This document shows positions 1 to 5,787 of a stretch of DNA of 9,123 nt, piece by piece. Position numbers and translations under genes: made by a program. Source of the DNA: Pseudonocardiales bacterium (GTDB taxonomy: Bacteria > Actinomycetota > Actinomycetes > Mycobacteriales > Jatrophihabitantaceae); NCBI GenBank assembly GCA_030840415.1, contig JAVEEO010000006.1, positions 1 to 9,123 on the forward strand. Reading direction: 5' to 3'. The notes beneath the pieces were generated by a model. It made no database searches. It was not told the origin of the DNA and saw nothing but the letters and a program-made list of their open reading frames with translations. How positions within the stretch are numbered: position 1 is the first letter of the stretch; every line of letters starts with the position of its first letter.

Positions 1-2
1 CG

Positions 3-1190
3 GCAGCTGAGCTGTTGCCGCCGGTGTCGGAGATCGAGCTGGGCCCGGTGCACCACGCGATCCTGGCGGCGCTGGACGGCGAGCAGGCCCTCTTCCTGCG
101 TGCTATCACCGACCGGGTGCGCGCCCAGTTCGACGCGGCCGGCGCGGGAACCGAGGCGGCGGACCAGGCCGACGCAACCGACAACGGCCGGCCGACCGGA
201 AACGGCCGGGCAACCGGAAACGGCCGGGCAACCGGAAACGGCAAGACAGCCGAGAACGGCAAGACAGCCGAGCAGACCAAGCCATCCGAGGTGTCCGAAG
301 CCGACATCGGCCGGGCCGTCTGGGATCTGGCGTTCGCCGGCCTGCTCACCAACGACACGCTGGCGCCGATACGCGCCCGGCTGGGCGGCGGGCATACCGC
401 GCACGGCCGGCGCCCGGCGGCACCCCGGGCCCGGTACGGCCGGTTCAACCTGGGCCGGCCCGCGTCGACCACCAACGGCCGGCAACCGGCAGCCGCCGCG
501 CTGCCCGGTCGCTGGTCACGGCTACCGGACCGCAGCCCCGACGACACCCACCGGGCGCTGCTGCGCACCGAGGTGCTGCTGGACCGCTACGGCATCCTCA
601 CCCGCGGTGAGGTTGCCGCCGAGGGCGTGACCGGCGGCTTCTCGGCGGTCTATCCGGTGCTCCGGCAGGGCGAGGACGCCGGCCGCCACGGGCGGGGGTA
701 CTTCGTCGAGGGCCTGGGCGCCGCCCAGTTCGGCCTGACCGGTGCGATCGACCGGCTGCGCGGCCTGGTGAGCGCGGCGGAGCGGGACGAGCCGGCCCAG
801 CCCGAGGCGCTGGTGCTGGCCGCCACCGACCCGGCCAATCCCTACGGTGCCGCCCTGAACTGGCCCGAGCGGGTGCAGCTGCCCGAACTCGAAGCGGGCA
901 AGCGCGGCCACCAGCCCGCCCGCAAGGCCGGGGCACTGGTGGTGCTGGTGGACGGCGAGTGCGCGCTGTACGTCGAACGGGGCGGCCGGACCCTGCTGTC
1001 CTTCACCGCGGACGAGGGCCGGCTGCAGGCCGCCGCCGCCGCGCTGGCGGTCAGCGCCAGGGCCGGTTCGCTGGGCAAGCTGCACGTCGAATCGGCCAAC
1101 GGCGACCCGATCGTGGCCTCGGCACTGGGCCAGGCGCTGGAACACGCCGGCTTCCGGCCGTCGCCGCGCGGACTGCGATTGCGGGCGTGA
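3..1190 (+). CDS. lhr: Lhr-family ATP-dependent DNA helicase, C-terminal part (5' end outside window)
   Basis: The frame is open from the left edge, so only the C-terminal ~395 residues are present and no start is visible. Lhr is a large superfamily 2 DNA helicase/translocase of DNA repair; its motor motifs would lie upstream. What identifies it is the C-terminal region shared by actinobacterial Lhr: an N-terminal block ending in an ALFLRAITDRV-like segment, a block with WDLAFAGLLTNDT (about nt 321-357), RARYGRF, GRWSRLPDRSP, then LLDRYGILTRGEV and GYFVEGLGAAQFGL (about nt 575-740). Between the first two blocks sits a low-complexity Asn/Gly/Thr/Lys/Glu linker encoded by a tandem repeat (183-272). 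The gene ends with TGA at 1188-1190, 5 bp before nei, the same neighbour as in Mycobacterium (Rv3296-Rv3297). Family assignment is strong; the specific repair role is inferred from the family. Confidence 0.9.
   Translation, partial: AAELLPPVSEIELGPVHHAILAALDGEQALFLRAITDRVRAQFDAAGAGTEAADQADATDNGRPTGNGRATGNGRATGNGKTAENGKTAEQTKPSEVSEADIGRAVWDLAFAGLLTNDTLAPIRARLGGGHTAHGRRPAAPRARYGRFNLGRPASTTNGRQPAAAALPGRWSRLPDRSPDDTHRALLRTEVLLDRYGILTRGEVAAEGVTGGFSAVYPVLRQGEDAGRHGRGYFVEGLGAAQFGLTGAIDRLRGLVSAAERDEPAQPEALVLAATDPANPYGAALNWPERVQLPELEAGKRGHQPARKAGALVVLVDGECALYVERGGRTLLSFTADEGRLQAAAAALAVSARAGSLGKLHVESANGDPIVASALGQALEHAGFRPSPRGLRLRA
183..272 (+). repeat. 18-bp x5 in-frame tandem repeat inside lhr
   Basis: Five contiguous 18-bp units start at 183, 201, 219, 237 and 255. 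The first three are close to AACGGCCGGGCAACCGGA and the last two are AACGGCAAGACAGCCGAG. They keep the lhr frame and encode NGRPTG, NGRATG, NGRATG, NGKTAE, NGKTAE. The period is seen directly. It lengthens a flexible linker between conserved Lhr blocks, so copy-number change would not break the frame. Confidence 0.9.
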
Positions 1191-1195
1191 GGTAG

Positions 1196-1987
1196 GTGCC
1201 CGAAGGCGACACCGTCTACATCGCCTGCCAGCGGCTGCGAGCTGCCCTGGCCGGCCGGGAGGTCACCCGGTTCGAGTTGCGGGTGCCCGCGCTGGCGCTC
1301 GCCGACCTGACCGGCAGCACTCTCACCGAGGTGATCCCGCGCGGCAAGCACATCCTGATGCGGTTCTCCACCGGCCAGAGCCTGCACAGCCATCTCCGGA
1401 TGGACGGCGGCTGGCGGGTCGGGCCGGCCGGTGCCCGGCCGCGCGGGCGGGAGTACGAGATCCGGGCCCTGGTGGGCAACGCGGAGTGGCTGGCCGCCGG
1501 GTTCCGGGTGCACGACCTGAAGCTGCTGGACACCGGCGCCGAGCACGAGGTGGTCGGGCACCTCGGTCCGGACCTGTTGGCACCGGACTTCGACCGCGCC
1601 GAGGCGCTGCGCCGGTTCGCCGAGCGAGCGTCCCAACCGATCGGCGAAGCGCTGCTCGACCAACGCCTGGTCGCGGGAATCGGCAACGTCTACAAGAGTG
1701 AACTGCTCTTCCTGAACAAGCTCAGCCCGTTCCTGCCGGTGGCCGAGGTGCCCGACCTGCCGGCGTTGCTGGACGACTCGGTACGGCTGCTGCGCGGCAA
1801 CCTCGGCGACAGCCAGCGGTCGACCACCGGATGGCGGCAGCCCGGTCAGCAGTTCTGGGTCTATGGCCGGGCGGGCAAGGGCTGCCGGCGGTGCCGCACC
1901 GCGGTGCGCAGCTGCGAGCAGGGCGCTGACCCGGCGGCCGAGCGGATCACGTACTACTGCCCGAGGTGCCAGAACGTGAACGCCTAG
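1196..1987 (+). CDS. nei: Fpg/Nei-family DNA glycosylase/AP lyase (endonuclease VIII)
   Basis: Excises oxidised bases, mainly pyrimidines in this branch, and nicks the abasic site in base-excision repair. The 263-residue protein begins MPEGDTV; Pro2 is the family nucleophile and Glu3 the catalytic acid, which fixes the GTG start at 1196. Lys51 (RGKH) matches the conserved beta-hairpin lysine. The helix-two-turn-helix carries GIGNVYKSE at 161-169. A C-terminal zinc finger has Cys230, Cys233, Cys255 and Cys258, with Arg250 where the DNA-contacting arginine is expected. All key residues are present, so the protein should be active. It starts 5 bp after the lhr stop, indicating co-transcription and probably coupled translation; the only ribosome-binding-like bases (GAGG at 1189-1192) sit unusually close to the GTG. 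The lhr-nei pairing suggests Nei1 of mycobacteria (Rv3297) as the closest counterpart. It converges with pspA. Confidence 0.93.
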   Translation: MPEGDTVYIACQRLRAALAGREVTRFELRVPALALADLTGSTLTEVIPRGKHILMRFSTGQSLHSHLRMDGGWRVGPAGARPRGREYEIRALVGNAEWLAAGFRVHDLKLLDTGAEHEVVGHLGPDLLAPDFDRAEALRRFAERASQPIGEALLDQRLVAGIGNVYKSELLFLNKLSPFLPVAEVPDLPALLDDSVRLLRGNLGDSQRSTTGWRQPGQQFWVYGRAGKGCRRCRTAVRSCEQGADPAAERITYYCPRCQNVNA

Positions 1988-2006
1988 CGATCCCGAGTAG
2001 GCCTAA

Positions 2007-2065
2007 TGGCGCGAGAGCACGGCCCGTTGGCGTGAGAGCAAGGCCGATGGCCGTGAGCGCAGGAC
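2007..2065 (+). repeat. 20-21-bp x ~3 degenerate tandem repeat downstream of nei
   Basis: Three successive units start TGGC at 2007, 2028 and 2048: TGGCGCGAGAGCACGGCCCG, TGGCGTGAGAGCAAGGCCGA, and TGGCCGTGAGCGCAGGAC. They lie 19 bp past the nei stop. Units two and three contain TGA. No coding function is visible. Part of a pattern of short repeats at gene ends in this window. Confidence 0.7.
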
Positions 2066-2077
2066 AGCCTCCGGGCT

Positions 2078-2091
2078 CAGCGGCGCCGCTG
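2078..2091. terminator. Palindrome between convergent nei and pspA, possible bidirectional terminator
   Basis: CAGCGGCGCCGCTG is a perfect 14-bp palindrome directly next to the pspA stop (2092-2094). It can fold as a short GC hairpin. An alternative stem pairs GACAGC (2063-2068) with GCTGTC (2088-2093). There is no T-tract. Position between convergent genes favours termination, but the stem is short. Confidence 0.35.
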
Positions 2092-2949
2092 TCAGCGTTC
2101 GGTGTCGGCCCGCTGGGTGTCGGCCTGCTCGGTCACGGCCTGACCCTGCAACGATCCCTTGGCCTTCTCCAGGGCCGGTGGCGCATCGTCGTCCAGTACG
2201 TTCGGAGCGCTGCCGGTGCCACCGGTGCCGGCACCCAGCGAGGCCCGGATCTCGGCCAACCGGGCCTGGCCGGCCATGTTGGTGGTCGCCTTGCGGACCT
2301 CCAGCATCCGGCCCTGCACCGAGTTGGTGGCCAGGTCCGCCTGGCCGAGCGCGTTGGCGTACCGTCGCTCGATCTTGTCGCGCACCTCGTCCAGCGACGG
2401 GGTGTTGCGCGGCGCGGCCAGCTCGCCCATCTGGTTCAGCGACGCCGACACCTGCTCCTGCATCTTGGCCTGTTCCAACTGGCTGAGCAGCTTGGTCCGC
2501 TGCGCCAGCTTCTCCTGCAGCATCATCGCGTTGTCCTGCACCGCCTGACGGGCCTGCTGGGCGGCACCCATCGACTGGTCGTGCAGTTCCTTGAGGTCGG
2601 ACGCGGCCGACTCGGCGCTCACCAACTGGTTGGCCAGCACCCCGGCTGTCTGCTCGAAGTCAGCGGCCTTGGCCTCGTCACCGGCGGCCCGCGCCTGGTC
2701 GGCCAGTACCAGCGCCTGCCGGGCCTGGGCCTGCAGTTCCTCGATCTGGCTGAGCTGCCGGTCGAGCTTGAGCTCGAGCTGGTGCTGGTTGCCGATGACG
2801 CTGGCTGCCTGCCGGGTCAGCGCCTCGTGCTGACGCTGGGCGTCCTCGATCGCCTGCTGGATCTGGATCTTGGGGTCGGCCTTCTCGTCCACCTTGGCGC
2901 CGAACCAGGCTGAGACGTAACGCCAGGCCTTGATCAAGCCGTTCGCCAT
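2092..2949 (-). CDS. pspA: PspA/IM30 family phage-shock protein A homologue
   Basis: ESCRT-III-like peripheral membrane protein that stabilises the inner membrane under envelope stress. The 285 residues begin [20 protein letters not shown], the amphipathic membrane-binding helix, followed by a long, almost uninterrupted helical Gln/Ala/Glu/Arg coiled coil (about 25-210) typical of the family, with the characteristic [14 protein letters not shown] segment. The length is close to that of the mycobacterial 35-kDa antigen (Rv2744c). The ATG at 2949 has GGAAGG (2961-2966 on the complement) 11 nt upstream. The tail is low-complexity and repeated. The gene lies 127 bp downstream of tetR and two genes from clgR, the known activator of psp in mycobacteria. 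No gene follows it on this strand before the convergent nei, so PspM/PspN homologues are not adjacent. Confidence 0.92.
   Translation of the reverse strand: MANGLIKAWRYVSAWFGAKVDEKADPKIQIQQAIEDAQRQHEALTRQAASVIGNQHQLELKLDRQLSQIEELQAQARQALVLADQARAAGDEAKAADFEQTAGVLANQLVSAESAASDLKELHDQSMGAAQQARQAVQDNAMMLQEKLAQRTKLLSQLEQAKMQEQVSASLNQMGELAAPRNTPSLDEVRDKIERRYANALGQADLATNSVQGRMLEVRKATTNMAGQARLAEIRASLGAGTGGTGSAPNVLDDDAPPALEKAKGSLQGQAVTEQADTQRADTER
2101..2145 (-). repeat. 15-bp x3 repeat encoding the PspA C-terminal tail
   Basis: Plus-strand units at 2101-2115, 2116-2130 and 2131-2145 are GGTGTCGGCCCGCTG, GGTGTCGGCCTGCTC and GGTCACGGCCTGACC. On the coding strand they give [10 protein letters not shown] and QRADT just before the terminal Glu-Arg. 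The tail follows the conserved coiled coil and is probably disordered. Confidence 0.75.
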
Positions 2950-3007
2950 CGCTGCTACGACCTTCCGGTAACCGTCGGAGACTTTCCTGGGGTCCAGTCT
3001 GCATCAT

Positions 3008-3019
3008 CGCCCATGGGCG
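3008..3019. promoter_or_regulatory. 12-bp palindrome upstream of pspA
   Basis: CGCCCATGGGCG is a perfect palindrome about 60 bp upstream of the pspA start, in the 127-bp tetR-pspA gap. It could be an operator for a dimeric regulator such as TetR or ClgR; a palindrome this size also arises by chance in GC-rich DNA. I see no convincing -35/-10 pair in this gap. Confidence 0.25.
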
Positions 3020-3058
3020 GGTCCAAACCCGGCCGGGCGACGGAATACCTGCTCAGAA

Positions 3059-3090
3059 ACCGCAAGCGGTCGCCGGCTACCTCGCCGGCG
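3059..3090 (-). terminator. Two inverted repeats at the tetR stop codon
   Basis: CGCCGGC (3071-3077) and GCCGGCG (3084-3090) form a 7-bp stem around a 6-nt loop carrying part of the tetR stop. Next to it ACCGC-AA-GCGGT (3059-3070) is a second inverted repeat, followed in the minus direction by a short T-rich run (GGTTTCT). Could be weak termination after tetR or an operator ahead of pspA. The same segment also shows TCGCCGGC twice at a 12-bp spacing. Confidence 0.3.
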
Positions 3091-3790
3091 GCAGGCCCGC
3101 GACCAGGACGTCGACGTCGGCTGCGATGTCGGCCTCGTCGGCCGGGGCGATCACGTAGGACGACAGCCAGCGCAGCACCGTCGGCGTGCCGGCCCGGCCG
3201 TAGCGGCGCAGCAGTTGCTCCACGGAATGGGCCACCTTCGCCCAACCGGGGGTCCGGACGTCCACCCGGGCCAGCACGGCCAGCGTCGTGGTGTCCTGGC
3301 CACCGAGCGCTTCCAGCAGCGGATGCTCCGACACCGCGACCGCTGCCGCGGTCAGCGCCGGTGCGAGCTCCAATGGCCACACCGCGGTAACCAGCCGGTC
3401 GATCTCGTCCAGCAGCAAGGCCGCCAGCACGTCCTCGCGGGCCCGGAAGTGGTTGTACAGCGTCGCCTTGGCAACCCCGCCGCGGGCCGCCACCTGCGCC
3501 ATGGTGATCTTCGTTCCGTTCGCCTCGACCGCCGCCCGGGCGCCGTCGAGGATCGCCGCCCGGCTGCGTGCCATCGGCCCCGTCGCGCGCGCGGTCACCC
3601 TGGCCCCCGGCGAGCGATGCGGTGCCGACCCGCTGCCGGCCGGTCGCGGCCGGGTCACACCGGACGGTGCCGCCGGTACCGCGGGCGCCACCGTCCGGGG
3701 CTGCGGGCCGGGCACCGGACCGGCGGTGGTGGGGCGCAGTACGAAGTCGCTGAGCGGATCGGAGCGGCGGGGGGAGCTGTACGAACTCAT
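3077..3790 (-). CDS. TetR-family transcriptional regulator with long N-terminal extension
   Basis: One-component repressor-type DNA-binding protein; its ligand is unknown. The TetR helix-turn-helix lies at residues ~75-121, with TMAQVAARGGVAKATLYNHF containing the recognition helix (about 106-115). An all-helical C-terminal ligand/dimer domain fills residues ~125-232. Residues 1-72 are a Pro/Ala/Arg/Ser-rich, probably disordered extension; an internal ATG at 3574 (Met73) would give a conventional TetR. I keep the long start because about 86 percent of codons 1-72 end in G or C, as in coding sequence here, and because a -10-like hexamer sits at exactly -12 to -7 from the ATG at 3790 (no ribosome binding site, so probably leaderless). 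It lies between clgR and pspA, which suggests a role in envelope stress or self-regulation, but this is inference from position only. Confidence 0.85.
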   Translation of the reverse strand: MSSYSSPRRSDPLSDFVLRPTTAGPVPGPQPRTVAPAVPAAPSGVTRPRPAGSGSAPHRSPGARVTARATGPMARSRAAILDGARAAVEANGTKITMAQVAARGGVAKATLYNHFRAREDVLAALLLDEIDRLVTAVWPLELAPALTAAAVAVSEHPLLEALGGQDTTTLAVLARVDVRTPGWAKVAHSVEQLLRRYGRAGTPTVLRWLSSYVIAPADEADIAADVDVLVAGLPPAR

Positions 3791-3796
3791 ACCCCG

Positions 3797-3802
3797 AAGC
3801 TA
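3797..3802 (-). promoter_or_regulatory. Candidate -10 for leaderless tetR transcript
   Basis: The minus strand reads TAGCTT at -12 to -7 from the tetR ATG (3790), matching the actinobacterial TANNNT -10 with transcription starting at or next to the A of ATG. No Shine-Dalgarno is present in the intervening CGGGGT. No clear -35 is seen. Confidence 0.5.
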
Positions 3803-3890
3803 GGCGGCGCACCGGCGGCCGGGGGCGAGCCACCCACCCGACACGCCCATTGTCTCGACCGCGGGATGAGACTTGACGGCCGAAAACGTG

Positions 3891-3906
3891 CGTCCGGCGC
3901 CGGACG
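3891..3906. promoter_or_regulatory. 16-bp perfect palindrome between clgR and tetR
   Basis: CGTCCGGCGCCGGACG is a perfect dyad ~100 bp upstream of the predicted tetR start and ~150 bp past the clgR stop. Size and symmetry fit an operator for a dimeric TetR protein; it could equally be a short terminator hairpin (6-bp stem, GCGC loop) for clgR. Half-site CCGGACG recurs at 3914-3920. The rest of this 267-bp gap holds the 18-bp array and the tetR -10 and no convincing gene. Confidence 0.4.
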
Positions 3907-3949
3907 TGTAGGGCCGGACGGATCGTCGAGCCGACGGGAGATCCGAGGG

Positions 3950-4075
3950 CTAGACAGTCAGGTAGGGCTAGACGGCGACGTGGAACTAGGCGGCCACGTA
4001 GGACTAGGCAGCCAAACGGGGCTAGGCAGCCACGCGGGACAAGGCAGCCACGCGGGGCTAGGCAGCCACGTGCGG
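3950..4075 (-). repeat. 18-bp x7 tandem array repeating the ClgR C-terminal end and stop codon
   Basis: Seven contiguous units start (plus strand) at 3950, 3968, 3986, 4004, 4022, 4040 and 4058, with consensus CTAGGCAGCCACGCGGGG. The unit at 4058-4075 is itself the last five codons and TAG stop of clgR. Read in the clgR frame the units give, in order, PHVAA-stop, PRVAAL, SRVAA-stop, PRLAA-stop, SYVAA-stop, FHVAV-stop, PYLTV-stop. Divergence increases with distance from clgR. Not a CRISPR: no spacers. Confidence 0.93.
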
Positions 4076-4411
4076 CAGCGACCGGACCTGCGGCCCGTCG
4101 GTGCCGCGGGACGGAGCCGGGGTGAGCACCGGCGAGCCGCGCCGGGCACCGAGCACCATCGCCCGCTCGGCGACGGTCTCCTGCCGGCGCAGGGTGTCCG
4201 AGACCAGCAGGAACACCTCCGACAGCGGGATGTCGAGGGCCTCACAGATCGCGGCCAGCAACTCCGAGGACGGCTCCTTGTGGCCGCGCTCGATCTCGGA
4301 CAGGTAGCCCAGGCTGACCCGGGCGGCCGCGGAAACCTCGCGGAGGGTGCGGCGCTGGCGCAGCCGGACCGCGCGCAGGGTCTCGCCGACCACATGGCGG
4401 AGAACTGCCAT
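4058..4411 (-). CDS. clgR: ClgR-type XRE-family transcriptional regulator
   Basis: Activator of clp protease genes and, in mycobacteria, of the psp operon. The 117-residue protein carries one XRE/HTH_3 domain (about 8-66) with the ClgR hallmark [20 protein letters not shown] followed by [20 protein letters not shown], and a short variable tail. I chose the ATG at 4411 because AAGGGGG stands 9 nt upstream and the residues [10 protein letters not shown] fit the family start; an upstream in-frame GTG at 4441 would add ten residues without a good ribosome binding site. The protein ends HVAA; a C-terminal Ala-Ala is a Clp-protease recognition feature described for Streptomyces PopR/ClgR, so regulated proteolysis is plausible. 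The stop lies inside a seven-unit 18-bp array. Order cinA-clgR-tetR-pspA on one strand. Confidence 0.93.
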   Translation of the reverse strand: MAVLRHVVGETLRAVRLRQRRTLREVSAAARVSLGYLSEIERGHKEPSSELLAAICEALDIPLSEVFLLVSDTLRRQETVAERAMVLGARRGSPVLTPAPSRGTDGPQVRSLPHVAA

Positions 4412-4492
4412 CTCGCGAAACCCCCTTCGTCCACCGATCACCTCGTCGGCCGTTCAAATCCCATCGGCCGGTCGGCGATCTTCTGAAATCCA

Positions 4493-4498
4493 ATGCTA
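4493..4498 (-). promoter_or_regulatory. Possible -10 element of clgR
   Basis: Minus-strand TAGCAT fits TANNNT, which would give a leader of roughly 75 nt before the clgR ATG. It abuts the inner end of a large dyad (4497-4535). The -35 region is unremarkable, so this is weak. Confidence 0.3.
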
Positions 4499-4535
4499 GT
4501 CCGGTCGCCAGCCTGGTCGCCTGGCGCGCGGACTA
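4497..4535. promoter_or_regulatory. 39-bp interrupted dyad upstream of clgR
   Basis: TAGTCCG (4497-4503) pairs with CGGACTA (4529-4535), and inside it CGCCAG (4506-4511) pairs with CTGGCG (4521-4526), separated by two mismatched positions and a 9-nt centre. This gives 13 paired bases. It lies between the cinA stop and clgR start, so it may be a terminator for the cinA transcript (no strong T-run follows) or an operator at the clgR promoter, since it touches a possible -10. Confidence 0.55.
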
Positions 4536-4538
4536 ATC

Positions 4539-4549
4539 TGCTGACAGCG
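4539..4549 (-). promoter_or_regulatory. Weak ClgR-box-like site
   Basis: Minus-strand CGCTGTCAGCA agrees at 9 of 11 positions with the core CGCYNANRGCG of the ClgR operator as I recall it from Corynebacterium. It is ~130 bp upstream of the clgR start, where autoregulation would be expected. Flanking matches are partial. Confidence 0.25.
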
Positions 4550-4568
4550 AACTTAATCCAGCCGCCCG

Positions 4569-5102
4569 TCAGGGTGCTCCGGCCTGGTGGTCCACCGCGC
4601 CGGCAAGAAGTGCGACTGCTTGTTCAACGACCTGCACCCGGATCATGTTCCGGTCCCCGCGCAGATTCAATTCCGATACCGATTCGATACCGCCGTGCGA
4701 CCCATCGCCCGGCCCGACCACGGCCAGGAACACGGCGCCCACCGGCTTGCCGTCCTGCGGCTGCGGGCCGGCGACGCCAGTCACCCCGACGCCCCAACTG
4801 GCCGACAGCAGGCTGCGGACGCCGCGAGCCAACTCCAGCGCGACCTCGGCGGCAACCGGTCCCTGCTCGGCGAGCAGGCTCTTCGAAACGCCCACCAGCT
4901 GGGCCTTGAGGTCGGTGGCGTAGGCCACCACACCGCCGCGGAAGCTCGCGCTGGCCCCGGCGGTGGAGGTCAGTGCCGCCGACAGCAGCCCGCCGGTCAG
5001 GGACTCGGCCACCGCCACGGTCTGGCGCCGCTCGGCCAGGCTCCGGTGCAGCCGTTCCAGCAGGGCGGCCAGCTCGGCGCTGACCCCGACCGGCAGGCTC
5101 AT
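4569..5102 (-). CDS. cinA: CinA C-terminal domain protein, nicotinamide-nucleotide amidohydrolase (PncC type)
   Basis: Deamidates NMN to nicotinate mononucleotide in pyridine nucleotide salvage. The 177-residue protein is the stand-alone CinA C-terminal domain, without the N-terminal MoCF-like half found in full CinA. Family motifs are present in order: AESLTGGLL (32-40), FRGGVVAYATDLK (54-66), GVGVTGVAGP (104-113) and KPVGAVFLAV (119-128). The ATG at 5102 overlaps the pgsA stop as ATGA, implying translational coupling with pgsA. It ends 157 bp before clgR, with a large dyad in the gap. The order rimO-pgsA-cinA-clgR is common in actinobacteria. Confidence 0.92.
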   Translation of the reverse strand: MSLPVGVSAELAALLERLHRSLAERRQTVAVAESLTGGLLSAALTSTAGASASFRGGVVAYATDLKAQLVGVSKSLLAEQGPVAAEVALELARGVRSLLSASWGVGVTGVAGPQPQDGKPVGAVFLAVVGPGDGSHGGIESVSELNLRGDRNMIRVQVVEQAVALLAGAVDHQAGAP

Positions 5103-5701
5103 GCCCGCACCACCCGGCGCAGTCGCACGGCCCGCGCCACGTAGTCCAGACCGGTCACCACGGTGAGCACCACCGCCGCGGCCATCACCAGGCTGGCGGC
5201 CAGGTGCAGCGCGCCGGTCAGCGGCAGCAGCAGCAGGCCGATCGCCACCCCTTGCAGCAGGGTCTTGACCTTGCCGCCGCGGCTGGCCGCCATCACGCCG
5301 TGCCGGATCACCCAGAACCGCAGCAGGGTGACGCCGACCTCGCGCACCAGTACCACCACCGTCACCCACCACTGCAGATCGCCCAGCATGGACAGCCCGA
5401 CCAGCGCGGTGCCGGTCAGGGCCTTGTCCGCAATCGGGTCGGCCAGCTTGCCGAACTCGGTGATCAGGCCGCGCTTACGGGCGATCTCCCCGTCGATCCG
5501 GTCGGTCAGGCTGGCCACCCCGAAGATCACGCAGGCGGTCACCCGCCACCCGGTGACATGGCCGTCCAGGTGGAACAGCGCCGCCGCGAAGAACGGCACC
5601 AGCAGCAGCCGCAGCATGGTCAGGCCGTTGGCGATGTTCCACGCCGACACCGTGGTCGCCGGGGCCGCCATCGGGTCGATGCGGGGATCGATGCCGGTCA
5701 T
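5099..5701 (-). CDS. pgsA: CDP-alcohol phosphatidyltransferase (phosphatidylglycerophosphate synthase type)
   Basis: Membrane enzyme that transfers a phosphatidyl group from CDP-diacylglycerol to an alcohol, most likely glycerol 3-phosphate. The signature D-x2-D-G-x2-A-R-x8-G-x3-D-x3-D is complete: residues DRIDGEIAR, then GKLADPIAD, with every catalytic Asp present. Several hydrophobic segments, including LRLLLVPFFAAALF near the N-terminus and GVAIGLLLLPLTGALHL and LVMAAAVVLTVVTGL near the C-terminus, are membrane helices. The start is uncertain. ATG at 5701 (200 residues) is near the family length; ATG at 5671 (190) and TTG at 5791 (230, overlapping rimO by 20 bp) are also in frame, none with a clear ribosome binding site. 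The segment 5702-5791 is G/C-biased at third positions, so the longer form cannot be excluded. Substrate (PGP synthase versus a related enzyme) is inferred from context. Confidence 0.88.
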   Translation of the reverse strand: MTGIDPRIDPMAAPATTVSAWNIANGLTMLRLLLVPFFAAALFHLDGHVTGWRVTACVIFGVASLTDRIDGEIARKRGLITEFGKLADPIADKALTGTALVGLSMLGDLQWWVTVVVLVREVGVTLLRFWVIRHGVMAASRGGKVKTLLQGVAIGLLLLPLTGALHLAASLVMAAAVVLTVVTGLDYVARAVRLRRVVRA

Positions 5702-5787
5702 CGATCCGAACCCGACCGTGTCGACCTCACCCGGGCCGGCCCCGGTCGCGCCGAACCCAGCCGTGCCGAAGTCATCGCGCCGAACCG
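5701..5787. repeat. Three 13-bp direct repeats at the rimO-pgsA junction
   Basis: TCGCGCCGAACCS occurs at 5746-5758 and 5775-5787, and a close copy, TCGATCCGAACCC, at 5701-5713, spaced 45 and 29 bp. The 5775 copy lies in the last codons of rimO. A longer match extends from two of these (5706-5724 with 5751-5769, three mismatches). Confidence 0.65.

Noticed and set aside
1966..2913. Plus-strand open frame of over 300 codons opposite pspA
   Set aside because: Leu/Gly-rich mirror of the PspA coiled coil; pspA has family motifs and a ribosome binding site.
3848..3850. Start of a 16-codon upstream frame ending in the tetR -10 region
   Set aside because: No ribosome binding site, third-position bias not above background; its terminal Ala-Ala-stop resembles the clgR array over 9 bp (3800-3808) but this may be chance.
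3950..4075. CRISPR array
   Set aside because: Units are contiguous 18-mers without unique spacers, and one is the coding end of clgR.
3215..4486. Long plus-strand open frame across tetR and clgR
   Set aside because: Antisense to two clear genes; its Gly-Leu-Gly-Ser-His repeats are only the 18-bp array read on the wrong strand.
5103..5372. Longer cinA frame extending upstream
   Set aside because: The added residues are an out-of-frame reading of pgsA; similarity to CinA begins at the ATG at 5102, which forms ATGA with the pgsA stop.
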